From JAFGHJ01 sp964534175 (GTDB lineage: Bacteria; Hydrothermota; UBA3072): DNA of 52,337 bases. The stretch's first letter is position 1; the number at the start of each line of letters is the position of its first letter. The stretch is taken from contig CAZHNS010000016.1 of NCBI GenBank assembly GCA_964534175.1, positions 1 through 52,337 on the forward strand, written 5' to 3'. A program made the position numbers and the translations under genes. Under the pieces are notes generated by a model. It had not been told where the DNA came from and searched no databases. It saw only the letters and a program-made list of their open reading frames with translations. Below are positions 8,949-17,903 of this stretch, in pieces.

Positions 8949-9584
8949 TTATCTTCTGAATTCTTCCTGTAGCGTAATATATTCTTCGTATTTTTCGAAC
9001 TTCTCAGGAGATTTTATCACAAGATTACCATCGAGATTGGCGATATTATATTCCTTCAATTCACTCAGATATTCTTTTACTTTCCCCAGAGGAACTCCCG
9101 TCACTTCTGCTATTTCCTTCCCTGCAGCATCCAAACCGGTATCCATATCCCCTTCTTCATTTTTACTTAAACGGTCCTTAATAAACAGAAGAAAACGAAC
9201 TTTCTCATTAGCTACAGAAAAGTATTTTAACATATTGTTTGTCTTTCTTAAACGAGTCGTCAATGTTTCAATAATATATTTTATAAAAGGATTCTTATTT
9301 ACCGAACTTAAGAAAGCATCTCTATCAACAATTATAAGTTTTGCATCAGTCTCCGCAATCGCGGCGGCGGAACGTGGTCTTTTATCCAAAAGAGCCATCT
9401 CTCCAAAAAATTCACCTTCACCTATAACGGCTAATGTCTTTTTTGTGCCTTCAAGGTCTTTCACAATTCTAATCTTACCGGACCTGATAAGATACATCTC
9501 ATCCCCCGGGGCCCCCTCTTTAAATAAAACTTCCCCACTTTTCAATTGCTTCTCATACCCAATACTTTCATTCACCTTTTCCAT
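8949..9584 (-). CDS. Crp/Fnr-type cyclic-nucleotide-binding regulator
   Basis: The 211-residue protein has an N-terminal cyclic-nucleotide-binding beta-roll (about 12-120) with the GEFFGEMALLDKRPRSAAAIAETDA phosphate-binding cassette; the R and S that contact the phosphate in CRP-type domains are present in RPRSA. A dimerisation helix follows, then a winged-helix-like region (about 160-200, containing KEIAEVTGVPLGKVKEYLSELKE). It is probably a DNA-binding regulator responding to a cyclic nucleotide, although the ligand cannot be read from sequence. AAGGAGG sits just upstream of the ATG. It is last in the cluster TPR protein - peptidase - efp - regulator, nine bases after efp. Confidence 0.88.
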   Translation of the reverse strand: MEKVNESIGYEKQLKSGEVLFKEGAPGDEMYLIRSGKIRIVKDLEGTKKTLAVIGEGEFFGEMALLDKRPRSAAAIAETDAKLIIVDRDAFLSSVNKNPFIKYIIETLTTRLRKTNNMLKYFSVANEKVRFLLFIKDRLSKNEEGDMDTGLDAAGKEIAEVTGVPLGKVKEYLSELKEYNIANLDGNLVIKSPEKFEKYEEYITLQEEFRR

Positions 9585-9593
9585 AATTCCTCC

Positions 9594-10154
9594 TTACGAT
9601 TTTCTTTCTATATACTCGCCAGTTCTCGTATCTATAACAATTTCTTCTCCCTCTTTAAGAAACAAGGGAACTTTAACTGTAAGACCAGTCTCAAGAACAG
9701 CTGGCTTCGAACCACCCTGAGCTGTATTACCTCTTACTCCGGGTTCGGTAGAAGTTACTTTCAGATTGACAAAATTGGGAATAGTAACACCCAGTATTTT
9801 CCCGTCTGAAACTCTTACCCTGCATTTCATGTTTTCTTTCAAGTAATATTTATTATCGCCCAGAACATTTTCTCTAATAGGATACTGCTCATAACTTTCG
9901 AGGTCCATAAAATGAAACTCCTCTTTGTCCTGGTATAAAAACTGTACTTCTTTTTCTTCAAGGGAAACAATATCAAAACTATCTCCCTTTTTGAAATTCT
10001 TACTGATAGTAGCACCAGTTCCCAAATCTTTCATTTTAGTCCTCACAAAAGCCTGGCCTTTACCAGGTTTAACATGAAGAAACTCTGTTATTTCGTATAT
10101 AGAATCAGCATATTTTAAAATTGTACCTTTACTTATATCAGATATAGTAGCCAT
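9594..10154 (-). CDS. efp: Elongation factor P
   Basis: EF-P relieves ribosome stalling at polyproline stretches. The 186 residues are the standard length and the three beta-barrel domains are recognisable: KOW-like N-domain with the loop PGKGQAF, whose Lys32 is the usual post-translational modification site; the middle OB domain; and a C-terminal OB domain ending in VDTRTGEYIERKS. No modification enzyme gene (epmA, earP, ymfI) lies in the window. The start codon is directly adjacent to the end of the peptidase gene, implying one transcript. Confidence 0.97.
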   Translation of the reverse strand: MATISDISKGTILKYADSIYEITEFLHVKPGKGQAFVRTKMKDLGTGATISKNFKKGDSFDIVSLEEKEVQFLYQDKEEFHFMDLESYEQYPIRENVLGDNKYYLKENMKCRVRVSDGKILGVTIPNFVNLKVTSTEPGVRGNTAQGGSKPAVLETGLTVKVPLFLKEGEEIVIDTRTGEYIERKS

Positions 10155-11222
10155 TTATAAAACCATTAATTCCCTTTTAGAATTCGTTAATAAAGTAGGA
10201 TTACTGTTCTCTAAAGCAATTGTATCTTCAATCCTAACTCCCTGATAACCTGGTATATAAATACCGGGTTCTATTGTAAAAACCATCCCCTTTTTCAAGT
10301 AATGTTTATCTTTTTTAGAAATGCTAGGCTTCTCATGTATTCCCAATCCCACCCCATGACCCAATGAATGCGAAAAATAATCTCCGAAACCACTTTCAGA
10401 AATAAAATCTCTTGCCACTTTATCTAAATCTTTTGTTTTCATATTTTCTTTCACCGATTCAACAGCAAGTCTCTGAGCGTTATATACTGTTTCATAAATT
10501 TTTTTATCTTTCTTTGTGGGAGTACCTAAAAAAGCTGTCCTGGTAATATCAGAGTTATACCACTCGTAAGTTGTACCAAAATCTATTGTAATAAATTCTC
10601 CTTTTTTAATCTTTTTGTTAGATGCTACTCCATGCGGTATCGAAGACCGATAACCAGATGCGACAATAGTTTCAAAAGCAGGTTTCTCTCCTCCGGCCTT
10701 TTTCATCCTATACTCAAGTTCAATTGCAATATCAGTTTCCGTAACACCCTCTTTTATATAAGTAATTGCTTCCTCAAAAGATTTATCCAGGATACTGCAT
10801 GCCTTTTTTATTTTATCAATTTCTTCCTTTGTTTTTGTTATTCTTAAATCCTCTACAAAAGAATCAAAACTTTTAAATTTCAGCCAATCTAATTTTTTTC
10901 TCAATTCCCAGTAAAGACTATAGCTAATATTTTCTGCTTCAAACCCTATTCTACTTTTCCTCTTTGCTATACGGTGGGATAAGAGTTCTTCTATGTAAGG
11001 CTTTTTGGTAATACAAACAGCGGCGTTCCTAACTCTGTCAACTATTTCACCTTGAAATCTGAAATCGGTAATCAGCAAAGCTTTCCTAGGCGCTATAAAC
11101 AATATGCTTGAATCCCCAGTGAAGTTCGTTAGATAAAAAATGTTTTCTTTTGAAGTTACAAGAAAACAGTCAATGTTTTTTTCTTTGAATTGATTTTGTA
11201 ATTTTGTTATTCTATCATCCAC
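10155..11222 (-). CDS. pepP: M24 family Xaa-Pro aminopeptidase
   Basis: This metallopeptidase removes N-terminal residues before proline. It has an N-terminal creatinase-like domain (about 1-125) and a C-terminal pita-bread catalytic domain with the metal ligands visible: IDFGTTYEWYNSDITRT (two Asp), HSLGHGVGLGIHE (His), FTIEPGIY (Glu) and VRIEDT (Glu). A GTG at 11222 preceded by GGTGGGG is preferred; an alternative in-frame GTG at 11234 would add four residues. The start overlaps the end of the acidic TPR gene. EF-P and Pro-peptidase neighbours are common in bacteria (both deal with proline peptides). Confidence 0.94.
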   Translation of the reverse strand: MDDRITKLQNQFKEKNIDCFLVTSKENIFYLTNFTGDSSILFIAPRKALLITDFRFQGEIVDRVRNAAVCITKKPYIEELLSHRIAKRKSRIGFEAENISYSLYWELRKKLDWLKFKSFDSFVEDLRITKTKEEIDKIKKACSILDKSFEEAITYIKEGVTETDIAIELEYRMKKAGGEKPAFETIVASGYRSSIPHGVASNKKIKKGEFITIDFGTTYEWYNSDITRTAFLGTPTKKDKKIYETVYNAQRLAVESVKENMKTKDLDKVARDFISESGFGDYFSHSLGHGVGLGIHEKPSISKKDKHYLKKGMVFTIEPGIYIPGYQGVRIEDTIALENSNPTLLTNSKRELMVL

Positions 11223-12996
11223 TTGAAGCCCCACCTAAGCCGTCGATCCATTCGCGAAAACTATTATCAACCTCTTCTTCACCACCCTCTTTCTTGTCTT
11301 CTTTCTTCTCTCCTGTATCCTCCTTTTTTTCTTCTAGTTCTATAGGAGCTTTTTTATCTAACTCTGAAAACAAACTTCCACCTTCCACAGCCGGTTCCTC
11401 ACTACTTTCCAGATCTAGAATATCTCCCTTATCAGACATTTTAAGCCGTTCTAGTTTTTCCTTTACCTCGTCACTCTTATTAATCTCATAAAGCTTCTCA
11501 TAAACCTTTAAAGCTTTTTCCTTAAAACCATGGCTTTCGTAAATACGCCCAAGTTCTTCAAGATCTTCCTTGCTTCCTTCGACTACTTCTCCCTCTTTAG
11601 AAAGCTTTATATCCTTTTCCTTTGCAACTTCTTCTACATTAACCGATTCCATCTCTTCTGTCTCAGTAACTTCTTCTTTAGCTGGTTCTATATCTGCTTC
11701 TTTGGAAGCGTCTTCTCCTATAACCGCTTCTATATCCTCCTCTTCACCTTCCTCTTCAAATTCAAAAACTTCCTTTTCATCTAAAGATTCTACCTCTTCT
11801 GTTCCTTCTTTAGAATGCGGCTCTTCCTCGGTTAACTCTTCTATTTCCTTTTCTTCTCCTGTCTCCTTTCCAAAAAAATCACCAATTTCTATCTCTTTTT
11901 CAGCTTCTTCTTTACCCTCATCGCCTTCGTCTTCTTTTTCCTCACCAAGCTCATCCTCTGTTTTCATTTCCTCAACTTCTACATCCTCCCCTCCCAAATC
12001 TTCTTCCTTGGTTTCCGCCGCTTCTACCCATTCCTCATCCTCGACCTCTTCAGCTACCCATTCCTCGCTTTCGGCCTCTTCAGGTTCCCAATCTTCATCT
12101 TCGACTTTAGTTTCCTCTAACTCTGTCCATCCATCATCTTCTGCCACTTCTCCCTTCTCCTCTGTGCCGGTTTCCCCAATACCAAAAAAATCTTCCTCTT
12201 CCAATTCATCTTCCTCTTCTTCAGGAATCTCCTCACTTGCCTCAAGCCCTTCCTCGAATTCCTCACTAGAAATACTCTGAATATCTAACTCTCCCGAAGA
12301 TTTCTCCGAATCTAACTCTTCTTTTTCTTCTTCTAAAAATCCCTCTTCTTCCAATTCTTCCTCTTCCATTTCGCCTTCACCTAATTCTTCCTCTTCCAAT
12401 TCACCTTCATCTAATTCACCTTCTCCTAATTCTTCCTCTTCCAATCCCTCTTCTTCAAAGTCTTCCTCTTCTAATTCATCTTTCTCTTCTGACAGATCGG
12501 ACTCCTCTTCGGAAAATTCTTCCTCTCCAAAAGATTCTTCTTCCTTTCCGAGTTCTTCTTCGAAGAAAGAAGACAAACTTCCAACACCGTCTTCTTCTTT
12601 TTCTTCTTCTATCTCTCTTAATAACTTTTTTGCTTCCCTATCTAAAGGATCAAGCTCAAGTTGTTTTTTAAGTGTTTTTTTTGCGTTTTCTTTATCACCT
12701 GATTTGAGGTAAAGTTTGCTAAGTTCCTGCAAAGCGATTATACTTTGTTTGTCAAGCCCTGTAGCTTTCTCCAAATTTCCAACAGCTTTCTGTATCTCTC
12801 CTTTTTTATTATAACATCTACCGAGGACCAAAAAACCAGTTGCATATTCCGGATGTTTTTTAACACCTTCTTCCGCAACCTTTATTGCCTCTTCTATCTT
12901 TCCTTCTCTTCTTAAGAGGTCTGCATATTGAGCAAAAAGAAGAGAATTTGGATCTCGCTCCATTCTTTCTTTTATTCTTTTCAAATCATTATTCAT
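11215..12996 (-). CDS. Very acidic TPR-containing protein
   Basis: The 593-residue protein has TPR-type helical repeats at about residues 1-130 (GKIEEAIKVAEEGVKKHPEYA, then GEIQKAVGNLEKATGLDKQS, then GDKENAKKTLKKQLELDPLD). A ~330-residue Glu/Asp-dominated low-complexity stretch follows, then another TPR-like pair near 480-520 and a short terminal motif NSFREWIDGLGG. No signal peptide is seen, so it is probably cytoplasmic and acts as a scaffold or assembly factor. The low-complexity part has imperfect EEEELGEGE units at about residues 175-225 and is likely to vary in length between strains. It heads the cluster and has its own promoter. Function is not known. Confidence 0.85.
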   Translation of the reverse strand: MNNDLKRIKERMERDPNSLLFAQYADLLRREGKIEEAIKVAEEGVKKHPEYATGFLVLGRCYNKKGEIQKAVGNLEKATGLDKQSIIALQELSKLYLKSGDKENAKKTLKKQLELDPLDREAKKLLREIEEEKEEDGVGSLSSFFEEELGKEEESFGEEEFSEEESDLSEEKDELEEEDFEEEGLEEEELGEGELDEGELEEEELGEGEMEEEELEEEGFLEEEKEELDSEKSSGELDIQSISSEEFEEGLEASEEIPEEEEDELEEEDFFGIGETGTEEKGEVAEDDGWTELEETKVEDEDWEPEEAESEEWVAEEVEDEEWVEAAETKEEDLGGEDVEVEEMKTEDELGEEKEDEGDEGKEEAEKEIEIGDFFGKETGEEKEIEELTEEEPHSKEGTEEVESLDEKEVFEFEEEGEEEDIEAVIGEDASKEADIEPAKEEVTETEEMESVNVEEVAKEKDIKLSKEGEVVEGSKEDLEELGRIYESHGFKEKALKVYEKLYEINKSDEVKEKLERLKMSDKGDILDLESSEEPAVEGGSLFSELDKKAPIELEEKKEDTGEKKEDKKEGGEEEVDNSFREWIDGLGGASSG

Positions 12997-13042
12997 TGTT
13001 ATCCCCTCTTATAACCTTAGGCTTCTATATTATAATATATAA

Positions 13043-13070
13043 AATATAAAAAAAATATCTGTTTTGTCAA
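13043..13070 (-). promoter_or_regulatory. Promoter of the acidic-TPR/pepP/efp/regulator cluster
   Basis: Read on the minus strand, TTGACA (13065-13070) is followed by a 16-base spacer and TATATT (13043-13048). The start codon is at 12996, about 40 bases downstream. Confidence 0.65.
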
Positions 13071-13205
13071 TGGTATAAAAAACCGGACAGTAAGATTTTT
13101 TCAATAAATAAAAAAAACAGAAAAAACAAAATTTCGATAATCTAATATATCTAAATCTATATTAATTAAAATACATTTAAAAAAAGTAGCGAAGATAAGA
13201 TGGTT

Positions 13206-13634
13206 TTATCTTTTCTCAAATTCCTCCTTAGAATTTAGGGATAAATCAGATAAATCTTCTTGCAGAGCGTTACACACAACCAAACTACCTCCCTTCCACA
13301 AAATATTGACCCACCTTACTTCTCTCCTCGAACCACTGAGCACAATTGGAACTTCCAATTTTTTAACCCCATCAATAAAGTTGCCATTATAGCTTTCTAT
13401 CGAACTATCATCGTAGAAAACATCAAAGTTGAACTCAAGCCCTTTACTAGAAATTAACTCTATTTCCAGCTTACAGTCATTTTCAACAACCCCATTGACC
13501 TTTATTAACGGTTCTCTAATTTCCTCCACTTCCCGAACAATTTCTTTTTCATGAAAATCCGGAAAAATAAAAGTTAAGGTAGCAGTTCCGCTCGCCTTTG
13601 CACCAATTAACATTAAAACGATAAAAATATTCAT
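13206..13634 (-). CDS. Small secreted protein of unknown function
   Basis: The 142-residue protein starts at an ATG with TAGGAGG nine bases upstream. A hydrophobic N-terminus (MNIFIVLMLIGAKASGTA) looks like a signal peptide. The remainder has alternating hydrophobic strands (LKIEIELISSKG, EFNFDVFY, KLEVPIVLSGSRREVRWVNILW), suggesting one or two small beta-sandwich domains with a single free Cys near each end. No family is recognised. It is a single gene between two AT-rich gaps. Confidence 0.65.
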   Translation of the reverse strand: MNIFIVLMLIGAKASGTATLTFIFPDFHEKEIVREVEEIREPLIKVNGVVENDCKLEIELISSKGLEFNFDVFYDDSSIESYNGNFIDGVKKLEVPIVLSGSRREVRWVNILWKGGSLVVCNALQEDLSDLSLNSKEEFEKR

Positions 13635-14362
13635 AATCTCACCTCCTACCTACAACCAAAAAACAAGTAAAAATTTCGCTCCAATATTCCCCACCCTAAT
13701 ATTTAAACACTTTGAAGAAAAACGGTATCATATTTTGTTGTCGCTGTAAAAATTAAATTACAAATTTTAGATAAAAAAAGGCAAATAAAAAATAAAAAAT
13801 GCATAAAATTTTATTTTTAAAATTATAAATTTTCTCTATATTTTTTACAAGCTGGAAAACCGCTCTCATACGGATTAAGATATTGCCAATTATAATCTTA
13901 GTCTTCAAAAATTCGCCTCGCAATTTATAAAAAATCCTAAAAAAATACAACTTGACGTATTTTAATTTGTAAAAAATATTATACGTAAAAACTAATAAAT
14001 ATTTTACTATTTTTAGTAATTTTAGTGTCGGGAATTGCGGCAGGATTGCAGTATTTTTTAAAATTGTAATCGGAAAAGAATGCAATGTGGTATTAGAGGT
14101 AACGCATTAGTTCTTAAATAGTATTTAGCTCAAAATTTCTTCAAAGTCTTAAATTTTATGGTTGGGTTTTAAATTTAGTCTGTCTTTTCACGTTCCTGCT
14201 GGTAGTTTATTTCGGTCATACTTCTTTATTCCAATAAATCAATGTGCAGGCGACCCATGCCTCAACAGTTAAAAATCTTGTGTAATTTCATGCTATATCT
14301 TACGATTGAAGAGGTAATGAATACACCCTTGCGTATAGTTTCTTCCGTTATATATTTTAGGT
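13635..14362. other. AT-rich intergenic region, no gene recognised
   Basis: This 728-bp divergent gap is very AT-rich, especially at 13740-14000. A 110-codon frame on the minus strand (13753-14085) is rich in Phe, Ile, Tyr and Lys, lacks a ribosome site and looks like base composition only. The part at 14100-14360 is less AT-rich. I could not find a tRNA, tmRNA, SRP RNA or RNase P motif in it. Confidence 0.4.
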
Positions 14363-14851
14363 ATGCCAATAGTTACATTCACCACGGATTTTGGTATTAA
14401 AGATCCTTATGTGGCAATGGTAAAAGGGATAATACTAAAAAGAAATCCTGCTATAACCTTTATAGATATTACCAATCAACTGGGAGTTGGGGATATTATG
14501 CGTGCTTCTTTTATCATAAAAGAATCTTATATATTCTTCCCGGCTGGTACTGTACATCTTGTGGTTGTGGATCCAACAGTCGGCAGCGAGAGGAGAGCTG
14601 TCTTTTCAGTCAAAAACGAACATTTCTTTGTAGGACCGGATAATGGCGTTCTCACTCCCGTCCTCTCTGAAACCTTTGAAATAAAAGAAGAAATTGGAAA
14701 AAAATCAAACACCTTTGATGGAAGAGATGTATTCGCTCTGGTCGCAGCAAGGCTTGCTTCCGGAGAGAAGGCAGAAAAACTGGGTAACAAAATAACGGAT
14801 CCGGTAAGAATCAAGCAGCTAACCCCTTCAATCAAAAAAATAAAATATTAG
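14363..14851 (+). CDS. SAM hydroxide adenosyltransferase, N-terminal part (frameshifted gene)
   Basis: This is the catalytic N-terminal domain of the SAM hydroxide adenosyltransferase (DUF62) family, which splits S-adenosylmethionine to adenosine and methionine. Family motifs are intact: TTDFG with the active-site Asp at the start, DPTVGSERRA, GPDNGVLTP and FDGRDVF. The frame stops after about 162 codons at TAG 14849, whereas the family is usually 250-280 residues. The missing C-terminal barrel is encoded directly downstream in another frame (see 14884-15120). A seven-A run at 14834-14840 lies just before the stop. A lost or extra base, or a sequencing error, is the simplest explanation. Confidence 0.85.
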   Translation: MPIVTFTTDFGIKDPYVAMVKGIILKRNPAITFIDITNQLGVGDIMRASFIIKESYIFFPAGTVHLVVVDPTVGSERRAVFSVKNEHFFVGPDNGVLTPVLSETFEIKEEIGKKSNTFDGRDVFALVAARLASGEKAEKLGNKITDPVRIKQLTPSIKKIKY

Positions 14852-14883
14852 GAGAAATAATCTATATAGATAAGTTCGGCAAC

Positions 14884-15120
14884 TTGATTTCCAACATTAA
14901 AGAAGAACAAGTTCCCACAGGGGAAATTGAAATTTCAATAAAAGATATTGAAATTCAAAATTTATCAAAAAGATATTCAGAAGGCAGAGAGGATAAGCCT
15001 ATAGCACTCATAAACAATGGATTCAAGACCCTTGAAATATGCCTGAACAGAGGAAACGCTGCTTCTTTTTTAAATTCTAGCGTGGGAGAAAAAATTACTG
15101 TAAGGGGGAAAAATGGGTGA
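14884..15120 (+). CDS. SAM hydroxide adenosyltransferase, C-terminal part (frameshifted gene)
   Basis: This frame encodes the C-terminal domain of the preceding gene. It is open back to about 14830 and reads ILGEIIYIDKFGNLISNI, matching the family's linker motif (G-x-V-x-x-I-D-x-F-G-N-x-x-T-N-I). Later motifs are ALINNGF and LEICLNRGNAASFL. The TTG at 14884 is only the first start-like codon and is unlikely to be used. Joining both parts by a -1 shift near 14834-14842 gives a normal-length ~252-residue protein. The end overlaps the Hsp20 start by 8 bp, which suggests the operon is intact and the shift is recent, artefactual or bypassed in expression. Confidence 0.8.
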   Translation: MISNIKEEQVPTGEIEISIKDIEIQNLSKRYSEGREDKPIALINNGFKTLEICLNRGNAASFLNSSVGEKITVRGKNG

Positions 15121-15532
15121 TATCCTTGACGAAATAAAAAAATTCGAGAGAGACATGGAATTACTCCTCAATGACTTTATGAATCCAAACAGAGGTATAC
15201 CTTTCAAAGGCGGATGGAAACCTCTGATAAACATATTCGAGAAAGGAACCTCTCTAGTTATACTTATTGAAGCAGCAGGAGTCAAACCGGAAAACATAAA
15301 AATAACAATAGACCGGAATATCCTGACTATATCAGGAAAGAGAGAAGATCCTTTCTCAGAAGAACAGAGAAATTTCTATTCGATGGAAATAGCTTTTGGA
15401 ACATTTGAAAGGAGAGTTAATTTGCCATATCCTACTGATCCTGGAAAAGCCATTGTAAAGAAAGAGGATGGTTTCATTCAGATTACTTTGCCAAAAGCGA
15501 AAGAAGAAGAAAAGATAATAGATATAGAATAA
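15113..15532 (+). CDS. hsp20: Hsp20/alpha-crystallin small heat-shock protein
   Basis: This holdase chaperone of 139 residues has a short N-terminal arm (about 1-40), the alpha-crystallin beta-sandwich (about 42-130; EAAGVKPENIKITIDRNILTISG-type core with conserved A-x-x-x-L replaced by GTFERRVNLPYPTD) and a short C-terminal extension. The final ITLPKAKEEE segment is the usual family ending. It overlaps the SAM enzyme frame by 8 bp and lies 10 bp ahead of lon, so chaperone and protease are probably made together for protein quality control. Confidence 0.93.
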   Translation: MGDILDEIKKFERDMELLLNDFMNPNRGIPFKGGWKPLINIFEKGTSLVILIEAAGVKPENIKITIDRNILTISGKREDPFSEEQRNFYSMEIAFGTFERRVNLPYPTDPGKAIVKKEDGFIQITLPKAKEEEKIIDIE

Positions 15533-15542
15533 AGGAGTGAAT

Positions 15543-17903
15543 ATGCAAGAAAACCAAAAAGCAGCTTTAGAAGACACTGAATATCAAGTTCCTCCCATAC
15601 TGCCAATACTACCTCTTAAAAAAATCGTTTTATTCCCCGCAATGGTTTTACCTATTGCAGTAGAAAAAGAACACCATATAAAATTAATCGAAGACGCTCT
15701 AAACAGGGATAAATTAATGGGAGTATTCTTGAGCAAGGTTCCCGAAGATCCATCGCCTTCTGAAATCGAAGAATATGGAACAATGGGAGCTATTATAAGA
15801 ATGATAAAAGTACCTGATGGGAGTATTAGAGTTCTTGCTCAAGGGTTAAATAGAATAAGAATTCAAAAAATAATTCAGGAAGAGCCTTATATCTCTGCAG
15901 CAGTCGAAAAAGTAGAAGATAACCAGGTAAGTGAAGAAGAAATAGAACCAGTCAAGAATAAACTCCTCAATATCTTCAAGGAATTTGTAAATTACTCCCC
16001 ATATCTTCCTGATGAAATAACAACCGTTGCGCTCAATATTGACAACACTTCAAATCTTGCTGATTTCATTAGCGGAAACCTGAAAATTGATTTAAGGGCA
16101 AGACAGGAACTTCTAAAAACAAGAGATGTAAAAGAACGTTACGAAAAACTCATAGAATTGCTATCAGGTGACCTTGCACGAGCAAAAGTACAGGGAGAAA
16201 TAACAGGAAAAGTGCAAAAAGAGCTGACCGAAGTTCAGAGAAAAGCAATACTTAAAGAACAGCTTAAAGAAATAAAAAAGGAACTGGGTGAAGAGGATGC
16301 CGTAGCCATACAGATTAAAGAATATAAAGAACGCATAAAAGAAGCAAAAATGACTGAAGAAGCAGAAGAAACAGCCAAAGGCGAGTTAGAAAGATTAGAA
16401 ATGATTCCACCTCATTCTCCCGAGTATAACGTTATAAGAAATTATCTCGATTGGTTATGTGACCTGCCCTGGCAAAAGAAAACAAATGACAATATGGATA
16501 TAAGGGAAGCAGAAAAAATACTCAATGAAGACCACCATAATCTGCAAGATGTAAAAGAGAGAATAATAGAATTCCTTTCTGTAAGAAAACTTAAGAAAGA
16601 TGCTAAAGGACCTATAATATGTCTCGTTGGTCCACCAGGAGTCGGCAAAACCTCCATAGGACAATCAATTGCCAGAGCTCTCGGCAGAAAGTTTACTCGA
16701 CTGTCTCTTGGAGGAGTTCACGACGAAGCTGAAATAAGAGGACATAGAAGAACGTACATAGGGGCTCTTCCAGGGCGTATAATCCAGCATCTAAAAAGGC
16801 TAAAGGCAAAAAATCCAATTTTCATGTTGGACGAAGTAGATAAAATAGGAAAAGATTTTAGAGGTGACCCCGCCTCTGCCCTGCTTGAAGTTCTGGATCC
16901 GGAACAGAACAATAGTTTCAGGGATAATTTCCTCGAGGTCGCTTTCGATCTTTCTTCAATTATGTTTATAACTACAGCAAATATAACCGATACAATACCG
17001 GCTCCATTAATGGACAGAATGGAAGTGATCCGGATGCCAGGGTATACGGCTCCGGATAAATTCAAGATAGCAACCCAATATCTTGTTCCAAGAAGAATTA
17101 AAGAAAATGGTTTAAATAAAAGACAAATCAAATTTGCTAACGCAGCAATAAAAAAGATTATAAATAACTATACGAGAGAAGCAGGCGTTAGAAACCTTGA
17201 AAGAGAAATAGGTAAGGTTTGCAGAAAAATTGCAAGGAAGATTGCAAAAGAAGAAGGAAAAACCTTCAAAATAGATGAAAAAACACTTGAGAATTACCTT
17301 GGGCCCATTAGATTCCGTGGTGAAGCAAAAGAGAGCAAACCTTCTGTGGGAGTCGCAACCGGCCTTGCCTGGACTGCTGCCGGAGGAACAATAATGTTCG
17401 TGGAAGCAACAATAATGGAAGGTAAAGGAGATATTACTTTAACGGGTCAGTTAGGAGAAGTTTTAAAGGAATCGGCAAGAGCGGCTCTTTCCTACATTAA
17501 ATCCAACGCTCCTAAATTCAATATTGATGCAAACAGGTTCAAAAACAAAGACATTCATATACACATACCTGAAGGAGCAATACCCAAAGATGGACCTTCC
17601 GCAGGAATTACACTATCGGTAGCACTTATTTCAACGATTACCGAAAAACCGGTATCACCGGACTTCGGAATGACTGGAGAAATTACCCTTAGAGGTAAAA
17701 TACTACCCATAGGCGGAGTAAAAGAAAAAGTCCTTGCTGCAAAGATGGCTGGCATAAAGAAAATAATACTCCCCAACGATAACGAAAAAGACCTCGCAGA
17801 TATCCAGGATGAGTATAAGAAAGGGCTTGATTTTTATTTTATAAATCAAATCGAGGAAGCCGTAAAACTTACCATACCGAACTTAAAACTGCAAGAAAAA
17901 TAA
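15543..17903 (+). CDS. lon: ATP-dependent protease Lon
   Basis: Lon degrades misfolded and regulatory proteins. The ~786-residue product has the N-terminal LON domain (about 20-215), coiled coil, AAA+ module with Walker A GPPGVGKTS and Walker B IFMLDEVDKIG, and a C-terminal serine-lysine protease domain with the catalytic Ser in PKDGPSAGI and Lys in GGVKEKVLAAKMAGIKK. I choose ATG 15543 because AAAGGAG (15531-15537) lies five bases upstream; a GTG at 15537 would overlap that site. The stop shares one base with the next ATG (TAATG), so translation is probably coupled. Confidence 0.98.
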   Translation: MQENQKAALEDTEYQVPPILPILPLKKIVLFPAMVLPIAVEKEHHIKLIEDALNRDKLMGVFLSKVPEDPSPSEIEEYGTMGAIIRMIKVPDGSIRVLAQGLNRIRIQKIIQEEPYISAAVEKVEDNQVSEEEIEPVKNKLLNIFKEFVNYSPYLPDEITTVALNIDNTSNLADFISGNLKIDLRARQELLKTRDVKERYEKLIELLSGDLARAKVQGEITGKVQKELTEVQRKAILKEQLKEIKKELGEEDAVAIQIKEYKERIKEAKMTEEAEETAKGELERLEMIPPHSPEYNVIRNYLDWLCDLPWQKKTNDNMDIREAEKILNEDHHNLQDVKERIIEFLSVRKLKKDAKGPIICLVGPPGVGKTSIGQSIARALGRKFTRLSLGGVHDEAEIRGHRRTYIGALPGRIIQHLKRLKAKNPIFMLDEVDKIGKDFRGDPASALLEVLDPEQNNSFRDNFLEVAFDLSSIMFITTANITDTIPAPLMDRMEVIRMPGYTAPDKFKIATQYLVPRRIKENGLNKRQIKFANAAIKKIINNYTREAGVRNLEREIGKVCRKIARKIAKEEGKTFKIDEKTLENYLGPIRFRGEAKESKPSVGVATGLAWTAAGGTIMFVEATIMEGKGDITLTGQLGEVLKESARAALSYIKSNAPKFNIDANRFKNKDIHIHIPEGAIPKDGPSAGITLSVALISTITEKPVSPDFGMTGEITLRGKILPIGGVKEKVLAAKMAGIKKIILPNDNEKDLADIQDEYKKGLDFYFINQIEEAVKLTIPNLKLQEK

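Noticed and set aside
8949..9584. Long plus-strand frame (9037-9720) across the Crp-type regulator
   Set aside because: It has no domain of its own; the minus-strand gene shows a complete cyclic-nucleotide-binding cassette and a ribosome site.
11570..12280. A 236-codon Ser-rich frame opposite the acidic TPR gene
   Set aside because: It is the complement of Glu-rich GAA/GAG codons; the minus-strand gene has TPR motifs and a promoter.
13753..14085. A 110-codon frame on the minus strand in the 13.6-14.4 kb gap
   Set aside because: Composition is just the AT-rich background (Phe, Ile, Lys, Tyr), there is no ribosome site, and no family is recognised.
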